This document shows, piece after piece, positions 25,357 through 34,757 of a stretch of 45,452 nucleotides of DNA. A program made the translations under genes and the position numbers. The notes beneath the pieces are model-generated. The model searched no databases. It was not told the origin of the DNA and saw nothing but the letters and a program-made list of their open reading frames with translations. Each line of letters opens with the position of its first letter. The first letter of the stretch is position 1. The DNA comes from a bacterium (GTDB lineage: Bacteria > Patescibacteriota > Minisyncoccia > UBA6257 > 2-01-FULL-56-20): assembly GCA_027310625.1 (NCBI GenBank), contig DAIDAM010000005.1:1-45452 (forward strand), read 5' to 3'.

Positions 25357-25359
25357 TCC

Positions 25360-25701
25360 TCAAATGTTCACAATTTCCACCTCGGTAAAATGCTGTCGGT
25401 GTCCTTTTTTCTTTCTGTAGCGCGTCTTCGAGTGATATCGGAAAACTATTTTTTTCTTTTCTCTCCCCTGCTTCAAAACCTTCGCGGAAACTTTTTCGCC
25501 GGCTAAGTACGGCGCTCCGATTCTAACATCCCAATCTTTTCCGCGTTTATCCGCGTCAGTTCCGCGTGAATCCGCGATTAAAAGAACTTTGTCGAACACA
25601 AAAGAAGCGCCATCGGCGGCGTTTAGTTTTTCAACTTTGATTTTCTGGCCGGCGCGGATTCTGTATTGTTTTCCACCGGTCTCAATAACGGCAAATTTCA
25701 T
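25360..25701 (-). CDS. rplU: 50S ribosomal protein L21 with repeat-derived insertion
   Basis: MKFAVIETGGKQYRIRAGQKIKVEKLNAADGASFVFDKVLLIAD...GAPYLAGEKVSAKVLKQGREKKKIVFRYHSKTRYRKKKGHRQHFTEVEI. Confidence 0.95.
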   Translation of the reverse strand: MKFAVIETGGKQYRIRAGQKIKVEKLNAADGASFVFDKVLLIADSRGTDADKRGKDWDVRIGAPYLAGEKVSAKVLKQGREKKKIVFRYHSKTRYRKKKGHRQHFTEVEIVNI

Positions 25702-25703
25702 GA

Positions 25704-25806
25704 GTTTATCTGCATTTATCAGCCATCAGCATTTATCAGCGTTGTGCGCGACGGAAAGGTTTTTGACGCTGATTTGTGCGGATTTCGGCGGATTTATGCT
25801 GATGCT
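25704..25806. repeat. Family D inverted-repeat element (ATCAGCATTTATCAGCG ... CGCTGATTTGTGCGGATTT...ATGCTGAT), copy 1
   Basis: Loop GTTGTGCGCGACGGAAAGGTTTTTGACGC is related to copy 2. Confidence 0.8.
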
Positions 25807-26151
25807 TTAGTTGACAGAAATGATAGCCGAAAATCCTATAAAAATCAATACCGCGATGAAAAAACCGGCCGCCGCGGTCACTTTCCCAAGAAAGGGGTCT
25901 CTTTTATCCAGCTCTATGCTCAAAAGGAGATCAAAGACAAGTGAAACAATTGCAAAAACCGCAACCGCGCTCAAATCTCCCAAACCGCCTATTTGGTTTA
26001 TCCCCGCCGCGTCGCTGAAATGAAGAACGAGGGGCTGATAAACTTTCCTCAAAGAAAAATAAGCAATGGCCCAGCCAAAAAAAACGAGAAGGAAACTGAA
26101 AAGAAAAATAGAATTTACCATTTTATGCTCCAGAAATTTTTTCATTTTCAT
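25807..26151 (-). CDS. Small membrane protein
   Basis: Intact ORF with several hydrophobic segments; bracketed by two related inverted repeats. Confidence 0.6.
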   Translation of the reverse strand: MKMKKFLEHKMVNSIFLFSFLLVFFGWAIAYFSLRKVYQPLVLHFSDAAGINQIGGLGDLSAVAVFAIVSLVFDLLLSIELDKRDPFLGKVTAAAGFFIAVLIFIGFSAIISVN

Positions 26152-26159
26152 CTCGCTAG

Positions 26160-26262
26160 TCGGTATCTATCAGCAATATCAACATCAATCAGCGTTTTGT
26201 GCAATGAACAAAGTTCTTGACGCCGATTTACGCTGATTTCTGCGGATTCATGCTGATAAAAT
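26160..26262. repeat. Family D element, copy 2
   Basis: TATCAGCAATATCAACATCAATCAGCGTTTTGTGCAATGAACAAAGTTCTTGACGCCGATTTACGCTGATTTCTGCGGATTCATGCTGAT. Confidence 0.8.
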
Positions 26263-27249
26263 TTAATATTTTCTCAAAAGCGCCGCGGCGGCGTCGGGGT
26301 CGACGACGTTTATGTCGACACCCGTTCCGAGTTCAAAGCCGGCAGGCAGGGAAATCTTCGGCAAAATCTCGATGTGCCAGTGATAATGCTTGTAATTCGG
26401 CTGGTTTTTAAGAGGAGAAGTGTGTATGAAAAAGTTCAGGTCCGGATCGTGGAGATTTTTTTCGATTTTAAGAAGAACGGTGCGAAGAACTGATGCGACG
26501 CTTTTCACTTCCGATGAAGCTGTCTTCTCGAAATACGGCCTGTGCTTGCGCGGGAAAATCTTTATCTGAAACGGGCGCCTTGAGAAAAAAGGCGCAACGG
26601 CCAAAGCGGAGGAATTCTTCGCAATTATTCTTTTTTTGCTTTTTTCTTCAAATTTTATGATTTCGCAATGCACGCAGCGGCGGTGTTTTCTGAAATAACT
26701 CGCCGAGCCGCCGAGCGAATGGTTTATGCCCGGAGGAATTATCGGCAGGGTTATCATCTGGGCGTGCGGGTGATAAAGAGAAGCGCCGGCGCTTTCTCCC
26801 CAATTGAAAAACGTGGATGTATAAACGAGACATTTGTCGTTTTTAAGTTCCGAGTACCGCTTCTGCATAATGGAAAAAAGCTCGTAAACTTCTTTTTCGC
26901 CGAGATGCGCCCAGTTTCTGTAATGGTCTCTTGTAATCGCCAAATCGTGATGTCCGATTCCGCCAAAGCGCCAGTACGGACCCGTTTTAAAAGCAAATCC
27001 GCAAGTACTGTTGTGCCGCAAGGCAGGATATTTATTCGGGATAATCGCGACGCGCCAGCTCCGCTCGCTTGGATAGACATTGATCGGCGGCCAGTTGCCG
27101 GACTTTTTCAAATTTTCAAACGGGCACTTTGAAAGCGGCGAAGGTCTCCGCTTTTTTTTCTTTTCCAACAAATCATGAGGACGTTTCGCGCGCTCCGTCG
27201 CTAAAATTATCCAATCACCCGAAACCGGGTCTTGTCGCAGTTCGGACAT
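26263..27249 (-). CDS. galT: Galactose-1-phosphate uridylyltransferase
   Basis: MSELRQDPVSGDWIILATERAKRPHD; NVYPSERSWRVAIIPNKYPALR; GASLYHPHAQMITLPIIPPG; NYKHYHWHIEILPK. Confidence 0.9.
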   Translation of the reverse strand: MSELRQDPVSGDWIILATERAKRPHDLLEKKKKRRPSPLSKCPFENLKKSGNWPPINVYPSERSWRVAIIPNKYPALRHNSTCGFAFKTGPYWRFGGIGHHDLAITRDHYRNWAHLGEKEVYELFSIMQKRYSELKNDKCLVYTSTFFNWGESAGASLYHPHAQMITLPIIPPGINHSLGGSASYFRKHRRCVHCEIIKFEEKSKKRIIAKNSSALAVAPFFSRRPFQIKIFPRKHRPYFEKTASSEVKSVASVLRTVLLKIEKNLHDPDLNFFIHTSPLKNQPNYKHYHWHIEILPKISLPAGFELGTGVDINVVDPDAAAALLRKY

Positions 27250-27338
27250 GTGATTACATCAACGAATAACGAATCTTTTACGAATGTACGAATTATACTC
27301 TGTTCGCATTATTTCGCCCATATTCGCACTGTTCTTAA

Positions 27339-27398
27339 CTACTTCCAAACCACTTCGCTGTTATAACACTGCTCCATTTGCATCGCTATGACTAGTCA
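27339..27398 (-). pseudogene. Possible C-terminal remnant of a paralog of the Cys-rich protein
   Basis: Encodes MQMEQCYNSEVVWK*, compare EQCYNAEIV* at the C-terminus of 20654-22480. Confidence 0.35.
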
Positions 27399-27448
27399 TA
27401 GCGCCTATAACTCTGCTGCTTTTGTTTCCTTTTGCTATTTGCTATTTG

Positions 27449-29329
27449 CTATTTTTTTATCCTGTTCCAATAATACCAGTTAAAAACGTCTTTCGCTATC
27501 GGCACGGCGTTCAAACTTCCCTGAACCGCATCTTCCACTAAAACAAGAACCGCGACGCGGCTTTCTTCCCGATTTCCGGGAACCGTGTATCCCACAAAGA
27601 ACGCGTTCGATTGCTCATTGCTCATGATTTGCGCGGTGCCCGTTTTACCTTCCACGGCAAAAGGCAGCTCGCCGAGCATGTTCACCCTGCTGCGTTCGGA
27701 AGTTGCAACGAGCCGCATGCCCTTTCTAACTTCTTTAATCTCCGGGCCAAGGTATGACAAGTCGGAGATTACTTTTATCCCGGCATCCTTATTCAGCGCG
27801 GGCCGGTAAATTTTTCCGCCGTTCCCGATTGCGGAGATGTAGCTCAAAAGCTGAATCGGCGTCAGAAGAAGATTTCCTTGACCGATGCTCACGTTATAAG
27901 TGTCGCCGAGAAGCCAGGGTTTCCCTTCTCTTTTTTCTTTCCATTCCGGCGACGGGAGAAATCCTTCCGCCTCACCGGGTAAATCAACGCCGGTTAAATT
28001 CCCGAGGTTGAATTTTTGCCACCACTCGCGGAGCCGCGTGATTCCGAGTCCGGTAGAATCGGGCCCGCCTCCTCCGACCTCATAAAAGTAAACGTTGCTC
28101 GACTGCGCGATGGCGTAGGCGAGATTTACGTAGCCCTGATACTGCCAGTCAAGATAGCGGGTGGGTTTCTCGGGGTCGTAGGGATTCGGAATATCTATGT
28201 AGCCCGGAGAAAATATTTCTTTTTCAGGCGTGATGACACCCTCCTTCAGCGCGGCAACCGCGACAAGCGGCTTTATTGTTGAACCGGGGTTGTAAAAACC
28301 GGAAACGCTCCGGTCAAAAAGAGGTTTATTGGGAGAATTGAGGATTGCCTGCTTTTCATTATTTCTTCCGGCGGAACTCAAAATGTTGTTGTCAAAAACC
28401 GGGAAGTTAATGAGGGCGAGTATCTCTCCGTTTTCGGGATTCATCGCAAGACCGACACCCTTCACGCGCCCCAGCGATAAAAACCCAGCCCTCATCCGCT
28501 CGTAAAAATATTTTTGGAAATCGGCGTCAATCGTGAGACGGAGGGAATTTCCTATGCGCGGCAAGGTCTCTTCTTTGTCGCCGAGCAGTTTTCCTCTCGC
28601 GTCCCTTTTTTGAACGACTTTGCCGTTTGTCCCGCGAAGCACGCTGTCGTAGTAAAGTTCCACGCCGCTCTTTCCTATTCTGTCTTCTTGCACAAGAAGA
28701 GGGCTGCTCTTGATTTCACTTGCGGAAACCATACCGGTGTACCCTATAACCGAAGAAAAAATTTGCCCGTCGCCGTAAACCCTCTTGAAACTGCTTTTTA
28801 TTTCAATTGACGGCAGGTTGAGTCCCTTCAGGCGGACAATTTCATTCTGCGCAAGGTCTTGATTCAAAAGAAAGTATTTGCCTTCATTTTCCAAATCGCC
28901 GGATTTCAAAAAATCAAGAATTGTTTCCGGCTGAATCCCGAGTATTTCTTCCACCGCATCCAGGGTTTTTCCTTGTAAGTCGGGATTTTTCAGAAATTCA
29001 TCGGTCTTCAAAAACGCGGAGAAGACCGGTTTATCTTCCGCCAGCACTTTTCCGTTCCTGTCATAGATCGTTCCCCGCGGGGCGACCATAACATTCACCA
29101 GGTTTTGATTGTCTTCGGCCCTCGCCTCGTAGCGATAGGACTGGAAAACCGAAAGAAAAACCATCCGCCCCGCCAAAACGAGCGTCGCCGCAAAAACCAG
29201 CAAAATAGCGAAGAAAACGGGTTTATTCTCAAGCCCCACTTCAACAAGTTCTATATTCTTGTCTTTCGTCCAATTCTCGCTAAGCGTATCTTCAACAATT
29301 ATTTCCTTTTTTCTTTTGAGGCGCGGCAT
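27449..29329 (-). CDS. mrdA: Penicillin-binding protein 2
   Basis: APRGTIYDRNGKVLAEDKPVF; FYNPGSTIKPLVAVAAL; AQSSNVYFYEVGGG; VEGKTGTAQI. Confidence 0.92.
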   Translation of the reverse strand: MPRLKRKKEIIVEDTLSENWTKDKNIELVEVGLENKPVFFAILLVFAATLVLAGRMVFLSVFQSYRYEARAEDNQNLVNVMVAPRGTIYDRNGKVLAEDKPVFSAFLKTDEFLKNPDLQGKTLDAVEEILGIQPETILDFLKSGDLENEGKYFLLNQDLAQNEIVRLKGLNLPSIEIKSSFKRVYGDGQIFSSVIGYTGMVSASEIKSSPLLVQEDRIGKSGVELYYDSVLRGTNGKVVQKRDARGKLLGDKEETLPRIGNSLRLTIDADFQKYFYERMRAGFLSLGRVKGVGLAMNPENGEILALINFPVFDNNILSSAGRNNEKQAILNSPNKPLFDRSVSGFYNPGSTIKPLVAVAALKEGVITPEKEIFSPGYIDIPNPYDPEKPTRYLDWQYQGYVNLAYAIAQSSNVYFYEVGGGGPDSTGLGITRLREWWQKFNLGNLTGVDLPGEAEGFLPSPEWKEKREGKPWLLGDTYNVSIGQGNLLLTPIQLLSYISAIGNGGKIYRPALNKDAGIKVISDLSYLGPEIKEVRKGMRLVATSERSRVNMLGELPFAVEGKTGTAQIMSNEQSNAFFVGYTVPGNREESRVAVLVLVEDAVQGSLNAVPIAKDVFNWYYWNRIKK

Positions 29330-29546
29330 TCCGGTTAGTAGAAATTCAACTTATCAATAATTATTTACGATACATTTGCAATTGCAATAAGCCGGCGGGT
29401 GAAAATCAGCCGCTATGCTATAGCATAGTGCTGTGCTTCAGCACGGCAATTGGATTTTTCCGCCAGAGGTGCCCATCTGCCGCCTGCCCGCCGGCAGAGC
29501 AGGGACGGGCAGGGACTTGCCTCAAACACGACACCACGCGGCATTT

Positions 29547-29999
29547 TTAATGTTGATGGGTTTCATAGAGGCGATTAAGCGCGTGGAACATAAGGAAAAC
29601 AAAAAAAGCTGTAGCGGCCGCAATAAAGGAAAAAATCCTAAAATCGGAGACCAGCGCGCCGAAGTTCGTAAGGGAGTAAAAAACCGAAATGGAAAACAAT
29701 AAGGAAATAAGAACGTTCACATCGTTTCTCCAAGGGAAATATTTTTTAAAATACGCGATGAAGAGAGGCAGGAAAATTAAAAGAAGAATTTCAAAGTTGG
29801 GGACCGGACGCCAACCCAAGAAAAATGCCGAAGCAACGGAAAGAGCGGCAACCTCAAGAAGGTTAAGATAAAAAGCGGAAACTATAAGAACGCCGACAAC
29901 AAATTCCGGCGACCATCCAGCCGCAACTCTCCAGTTAACCTGGAGGAAAAGCGCGATTAAAAGAATAAGAAAAAAAATTATAAGTTTATTCGTTTTCAT
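29547..29999 (-). CDS. mreD: MreD-like rod-shape membrane protein
   Basis: Small multi-TM protein between mreC and mrdA in canonical order. Confidence 0.65.
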   Translation of the reverse strand: MKTNKLIIFFLILLIALFLQVNWRVAAGWSPEFVVGVLIVSAFYLNLLEVAALSVASAFFLGWRPVPNFEILLLIFLPLFIAYFKKYFPWRNDVNVLISLLFSISVFYSLTNFGALVSDFRIFSFIAAATAFFVFLMFHALNRLYETHQH

Positions 30000-30005
30000 A
30001 ATTCG

Positions 30006-30704
30006 TCATTTTTTCGGTTCATAAGCGGTGTCTATGAAAACTGTTATTAAATCGTTGACATTATAAGTAGTGTCCAAATCCGCCTCCATGAAAAATCCGT
30101 CCGACGAGAGCCGCAGGTTTTTGACTTTCCCAATCGTTAACCCAAAGGGAAAGTCGCGACTTGCCGAGTATACCGCGTCGCCTTCCGCAACTTTCGAGTC
30201 CTTGGGCATCAGCGAGAGGAAGGGCGTATTGCCTCCTTTCAAAAGCGAATTAACGCCGCTTTCGCCTACCCTTGCGGACATTTGAAATCTCGAGTCAAAA
30301 ATCGTTTCCACTAAGGAATTGTTCCTTAAAACTTCCTCAACTTTTCCGACAAGAATTTTATAGCCGGAGGAAGCGGAATAAATGAAAACTGGCTGGCCGA
30401 TTTTTACGCCGTTTTCGCCGCCGATGTTGACCAAAAGCTCGTTTTTAAAATTGAAGGGGTAATTGGAATAAACGGACGCGGGAAGAAGATTCTCCTGACG
30501 GGGAGCCGCCGGCTTCAGCGAGCGAAGCTTTGCGAGCTCCGTTTTCAGCGAATCGTTTTCAAGAACCGTGTTTTTGTAATCCCCATTTGGGCTCGCTCCT
30601 GGGGCAAGAAAAGCCCTGAACTTCCACCCGAGAGAGGGACTGAAAAAAATCAAAAAAAGGACGGCGAGCAGGAAAAGAATAAGCAGGTTTTCTTTTCTTC
30701 TCAT
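30006..30704 (-). CDS. mreC: Rod shape-determining protein MreC
   Basis: LLPASVYSNYPFNFKNELLVNIGGENGVKIGQPVF...LVETIFDSRFQMSARVGESGVNSLLKGG; adjacent to mreB. Confidence 0.85.
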   Translation of the reverse strand: MRRKENLLILFLLAVLFLIFFSPSLGWKFRAFLAPGASPNGDYKNTVLENDSLKTELAKLRSLKPAAPRQENLLPASVYSNYPFNFKNELLVNIGGENGVKIGQPVFIYSASSGYKILVGKVEEVLRNNSLVETIFDSRFQMSARVGESGVNSLLKGGNTPFLSLMPKDSKVAEGDAVYSASRDFPFGLTIGKVKNLRLSSDGFFMEADLDTTYNVNDLITVFIDTAYEPKK

Positions 30705-30727
30705 TCTTATTCTCCAAACTCTTTCGG

Positions 30728-31774
30728 TCAGAGCACAACCTCAACGGGCTTCAACGAAGCTGAAAGAAAACGCTTGTAGTGGTCGAAATTTTCCGCAGTG
30801 AGACCGAGGCCGCGGACTACGGCCGTCAAGGGATTGTCAGTTACGGTCGTTGCAATTCCCGTCTCGCTTTCTATCAGCCGGTCCATGCCGCGAAGAAGCG
30901 CGCCGCCGCCGGAAACGTAAATCCCCTGCTTGAGCATGTCGCCGACGAGCTCCGGCGGAGCAAGTTCTATCATCTCCTTTATGGAGTCGGTTATGGAACG
31001 AAGCGATTTGCCGAGGGCGGCGCGGATGTGACTGTTCTTTACGATTACCTCCTTCGGCAATCCGGTTGAAAGGTCCATTCCGCGAACCGCGACGTCCAGT
31101 CTTTCATCAAGGGGAACGGCCGAGCCGGCGGCAATCTTTGCGTATTCCGCCGTCGGTTCTCCCACGGCGAGCTTAAACTCGTCGCGCATGAACTTCATTA
31201 TGTCGTCATTGAATTTGTCGCCGGCGACTTTGAGTGTTTTATAAATCACCGTCCCGCCCATTGAAATCACCGCTATATCGGTCGTTCCCCCTCCTATGTC
31301 AACGACCATGCTCGCTGTCGGCTCCTCCACGGGCAAACCTATGCCGAGGGCAACCGCCATCGGGGCTCCCATAAGATGAACTTTCGCGCATCCCGCCTGC
31401 GTCGCGGCGTCCTCAACCGATTTCCTTTCCACCTCCGTAAGGTCGTCGGGAACGGCAAGAACCGCGCGCCTCACGCCGCCGAAAGACCTTCTGCCGTTCA
31501 AACGCTTCAGAAACTGCCTCAAAAGCTCTTGCGTCATGTCGAAATCGGAAATGACGCCGTTGACGAGCGGACGTATCACGCTTATGTGCTCCGGCGTCCG
31601 CCCGATCATTTTTTTCGCTTTCTCACCCACCGCAAGAATCTCCATTGTTTTATTGTTAATCGCCGCCACCGTCGGTTCGTTCAAAACAAGCCCCCTGTTC
31701 TTCTGGTAAACGAGAGAATTTGCCGTGCCGAGGTCTATCCCAACTTCTTTCAAAAAATCGTCAAAGATGGACAT
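30728..31774 (-). CDS. mreB: Rod shape-determining protein MreB
   Basis: VGIDLGTANSLVYQKNRGLVLNEPTVAAI; MVVDIGGGTTDIAVISMGG; GIYVSGGGALLRGMDRLI. Confidence 0.95.
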   Translation of the reverse strand: MSIFDDFLKEVGIDLGTANSLVYQKNRGLVLNEPTVAAINNKTMEILAVGEKAKKMIGRTPEHISVIRPLVNGVISDFDMTQELLRQFLKRLNGRRSFGGVRRAVLAVPDDLTEVERKSVEDAATQAGCAKVHLMGAPMAVALGIGLPVEEPTASMVVDIGGGTTDIAVISMGGTVIYKTLKVAGDKFNDDIMKFMRDEFKLAVGEPTAEYAKIAAGSAVPLDERLDVAVRGMDLSTGLPKEVIVKNSHIRAALGKSLRSITDSIKEMIELAPPELVGDMLKQGIYVSGGGALLRGMDRLIESETGIATTVTDNPLTAVVRGLGLTAENFDHYKRFLSASLKPVEVVL

Positions 31775-31799
31775 TTGTTTAGAAATTAGACATCAGACA

Positions 31800-33041
31800 T
31801 CAGTCATTAGACATTAATTTCATAAATTCATTCTTGTTCATTAATTTCACTTTATCTTCCGTTCGCCTTTTCACCTCCACCTTCTCGTCTGTTTTTTCAC
31901 TCACGACAGCCCGGAAAGGAAGCCCTATCATATCCGCTTCCACCAGCTTCTCGCCCGGCGAAACATTCCTGTCGTCGTAGAGTACTTCAACATTCCTTTT
32001 TTGTAAATCATTGTAAAGGTCTTTTGCCGAAACGTTTCCGAGCGCGAGAAGGTGAACCTTAAACGGCGCGATTGTCTCCGGCCAGGCAATTCCGTTTTCG
32101 TCGTGATAAACCTCGACGGCGGCGGCCATCAAACGGCTGACACCGATGCCGTAAGAACCCATAACGACAAATTTTTTATTCCCTTCCTTGTCCAAAAAAG
32201 TCAAATCGAATGCTTCCGCATATCTCGTGCCGAGCGGAAAAATGTTGCCGACCTCGATGGATTTTTTTTCGGATACCTTGGCGCCGCATTTCGGACACTT
32301 TATATTTGTGTCTCCGCCTTTGGCGGACAATTTCGAGACCTCTTTATTCTCGGCGTAAAGGCAGGAATCGCAGGCGAAAATTGTGTCCTCGCCCACTTCC
32401 GCCGCCACCTGGAATTCGTGCGTGTTGCTGATGGTAAAGTCGCCGCCGGCGGCGAGCGTGTAATAGGTTTTCAAGCCGCACCTTTCAAAAACTTTCCGGT
32501 AGGCGTCGGCGACTTTGCCGTAGTAATCGTACATATCCTTTTCGTCGGCGTGAAAGCTGTACAAATCCTTCATTAAAAACTCCCGCCCGCGGAGCAGTCC
32601 CGATTTGGCGCGCGGCTCGTGGCGGAATTTCGTCTGAATTTGATAAGCGGCAAAGGGCAAATCGCGGTAGGAATTCACGTATTTCCTGGCGATTTCGGCG
32701 ATTACCTCTTCGTGCGTCCAGCTGATGTTGAACGACGGCTCTTTCTCGCCTCCGCTGATTACTTTGAAAACGACATCCACGTCCCAGCGGTTGGTGGCTT
32801 TGAGATAGCGTTTGTCGTGGAGCGCCGACATTAAAACCTCCTGGCCGCCGATAGCGTCCATTTCCTCCCTGATGATTTCGGAAATTTTTTTAATCACGCG
32901 CCAGCCGAGCGGCAGATAGGAATAAACGCCGGCGGAATTTTTGTAAACGAATCCTCCTCTCTCCAAAAGACGCGCGTTCGGCGCTTCCTCGTCCTTCGGA
33001 AATTTTCTTTCTACCTTCGTGAAAAGTTTTGACTGGAGCAT
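31800..33041 (-). CDS. proS: Proline-tRNA ligase (short form)
   Basis: RLLERGGFVYKNSAGVYSYLPLGWRVIKKI; FRHEPRAKSGLLRGREFLMKDLYSFH; VVMGSYGIGVSRLMAAAVEVYHDENGIAWPETIAPF. Confidence 0.93.
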   Translation of the reverse strand: MLQSKLFTKVERKFPKDEEAPNARLLERGGFVYKNSAGVYSYLPLGWRVIKKISEIIREEMDAIGGQEVLMSALHDKRYLKATNRWDVDVVFKVISGGEKEPSFNISWTHEEVIAEIARKYVNSYRDLPFAAYQIQTKFRHEPRAKSGLLRGREFLMKDLYSFHADEKDMYDYYGKVADAYRKVFERCGLKTYYTLAAGGDFTISNTHEFQVAAEVGEDTIFACDSCLYAENKEVSKLSAKGGDTNIKCPKCGAKVSEKKSIEVGNIFPLGTRYAEAFDLTFLDKEGNKKFVVMGSYGIGVSRLMAAAVEVYHDENGIAWPETIAPFKVHLLALGNVSAKDLYNDLQKRNVEVLYDDRNVSPGEKLVEADMIGLPFRAVVSEKTDEKVEVKRRTEDKVKLMNKNEFMKLMSND

Positions 33042-33179
33042 CGAAAATCGAATAATGAATTATGAATAACGAATAATGGATCTAATAATTTTCTTGTAAA
33101 TCCCAGAATTCATAATTCTTTATTCATCATTCACGGCATTATTGCCCCAGTTTAGCACCGGCGAGAGATTATGGCAAAG

Positions 33180-33215
33180 AAAAAGACCTCCCGCTGGGGG
33201 CAGGAGGTTCTCCGA
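33180..33215 (-). terminator. Intrinsic terminator downstream of 33246-33632
   Basis: Minus ACCTCC-TGCCCCCAGC-GGGAGGT followed by CTTTTTCTTT. Confidence 0.7.
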
Positions 33216-33245
33216 AAATGGAGGCAGTGACGCGCTGGAACAGCT

Positions 33246-33632
33246 TCAGGCGGCGTCGGGCTGACCGCCGCTCTCCAGGTACGCGGACCAGGAATTCATA
33301 CGCATCTGCCCTGCGAGCATCTCCACAAACCTCCAGAGCAGGCACCTGGATTCCTCGGCGTTCCTTGAAAACGATTTCATCTCCTGCGACGCTTCGTCCG
33401 CCAGCCGACTGACGAAGACGTTCTCGGAAATGCCGTTCCCGAGCGGGCGGCAGTACTGGCCGCCGCTCCTTGCGAGAACAGGCGTGAAAAGGTCATGGAT
33501 GACGAGGATTATCAACCTTTTCACATCATCCTCGTGGCTCACAACAGAGCGGATTCTTTTTTCCACTTTGTTGAGCAGTCCGAGACAGAACTGCCTCTGC
33601 TCCTTATCCGTTTCCACTATGTCAATCTGCAT
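33246..33632 (-). CDS. Hypothetical protein
   Basis: Intact ORF followed by an intrinsic terminator. Confidence 0.6.
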   Translation of the reverse strand: MQIDIVETDKEQRQFCLGLLNKVEKRIRSVVSHEDDVKRLIILVIHDLFTPVLARSGGQYCRPLGNGISENVFVSRLADEASQEMKSFSRNAEESRCLLWRFVEMLAGQMRMNSWSAYLESGGQPDAA

Positions 33633-33703
33633 ACAGAACCTCTTTCAAGGGCACCGAAAGCTCGGTGAAAAAATCATAATCCGAAGACACCCGCCGCGTC
33701 AAT

Positions 33704-34756
33704 TCAGGAGAATCTTGAGAGGAAGAACAGCGCCAAACCGAGCGCGCTCGAGACCGCCGATACAATCCAAAAGCGCATCGTCACCTGCGATTCCGGCCAG
33801 CCGAGCGCTTCAAAGTGATGATGTATCGGCGTGGAAAGAAAAACTTTTCTTCCGAGGAATTTTTTGCTCGCGAGCTGGATTATCACTGAAAGCGACTCCA
33901 GAACGAAAATAAGGACAAAAAACGGAAGGAAAAGCGCCGTGTTCGTAAGCATGGAAATGACGCCGATGGTGATGCCGAGCGACATTGAACCCGTGTCGCC
34001 CATAAAAAACTTTGCCGGATAAATGTTGAACCAAAGAAAAGCAAGGAGCGCTCCGATCATCACGCCGCCGAAAGCGGCAAGGTCGTAGCGCCCGAGGACA
34101 AAGGCGACGGTCGTCAGTGACACGAAAGCGAAAAGCGACACTCCGCCCAAAAGCCCGTCCAAGCCGTCGGTCTCGTTCGCTGAAAACGCGCTGGCGACGA
34201 TGATGAACATAAAAATGGGAATGTACCACGGCCCGATGGCGACATTGCCGACAAACGGAATGTAAAGGACGTCCCAGCCGAGGCGGAAGTAAAACCACCA
34301 GGCGCCGATTGACGCGAGTATAAGATAAAGGACAATTTTGTATCTTACTTTCAGCCCCCCGCCGGACGCGCCGCCGATTCCCAAGGCGCCGAGCCAGTCG
34401 TCAACAAGCCCGAAGAAAGCGGCGAGAAAAAGAAACGCGAGTGGGAGATATGTTTCGGCGCGGCTGACGAAATTGAAATAATCCCATCTGCCGTCAAAAA
34501 AAGCGGACAAAACAAGAAAGACGAAAGCGATAATGAGCGCCGTTCCCCAGATAATCACGCCGCCCGCCGTGGGCGTGCCGGCTTTCTTCTCATGGAATTT
34601 ATGGAAGACCGGAGTATTGTCCTTTTCCCTTATTTGCTTTCGGACATGATGTTTTTTTATAAACCCGTACCACAAGGGCGTGATAAGCAGCGCCGCCATG
34701 AAAGAAATCGCCGTAAGCGTCATCACGCGTATGGATTCAAAAATCACCGTGTTCAT
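33704..34756 (-). CDS. mraY: Phospho-N-acetylmuramoyl-pentapeptide-transferase
   Basis: FHEKKAGTPTAGGVIIW; FLAAFFGLVDDWLGALG; ANETDGLDGLLGG; FMGDTGSMSLG; HHHFEALGWPESQVTMRFW. Confidence 0.94.
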   Translation of the reverse strand: MNTVIFESIRVMTLTAISFMAALLITPLWYGFIKKHHVRKQIREKDNTPVFHKFHEKKAGTPTAGGVIIWGTALIIAFVFLVLSAFFDGRWDYFNFVSRAETYLPLAFLFLAAFFGLVDDWLGALGIGGASGGGLKVRYKIVLYLILASIGAWWFYFRLGWDVLYIPFVGNVAIGPWYIPIFMFIIVASAFSANETDGLDGLLGGVSLFAFVSLTTVAFVLGRYDLAAFGGVMIGALLAFLWFNIYPAKFFMGDTGSMSLGITIGVISMLTNTALFLPFFVLIFVLESLSVIIQLASKKFLGRKVFLSTPIHHHFEALGWPESQVTMRFWIVSAVSSALGLALFFLSRFS

Positions 34757-34757
34757 T

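Noticed and set aside
29470-29525. Possible small coding gene between mrdA and mreD
   Set aside because: Only palindromes and no open frame with protein-like character.
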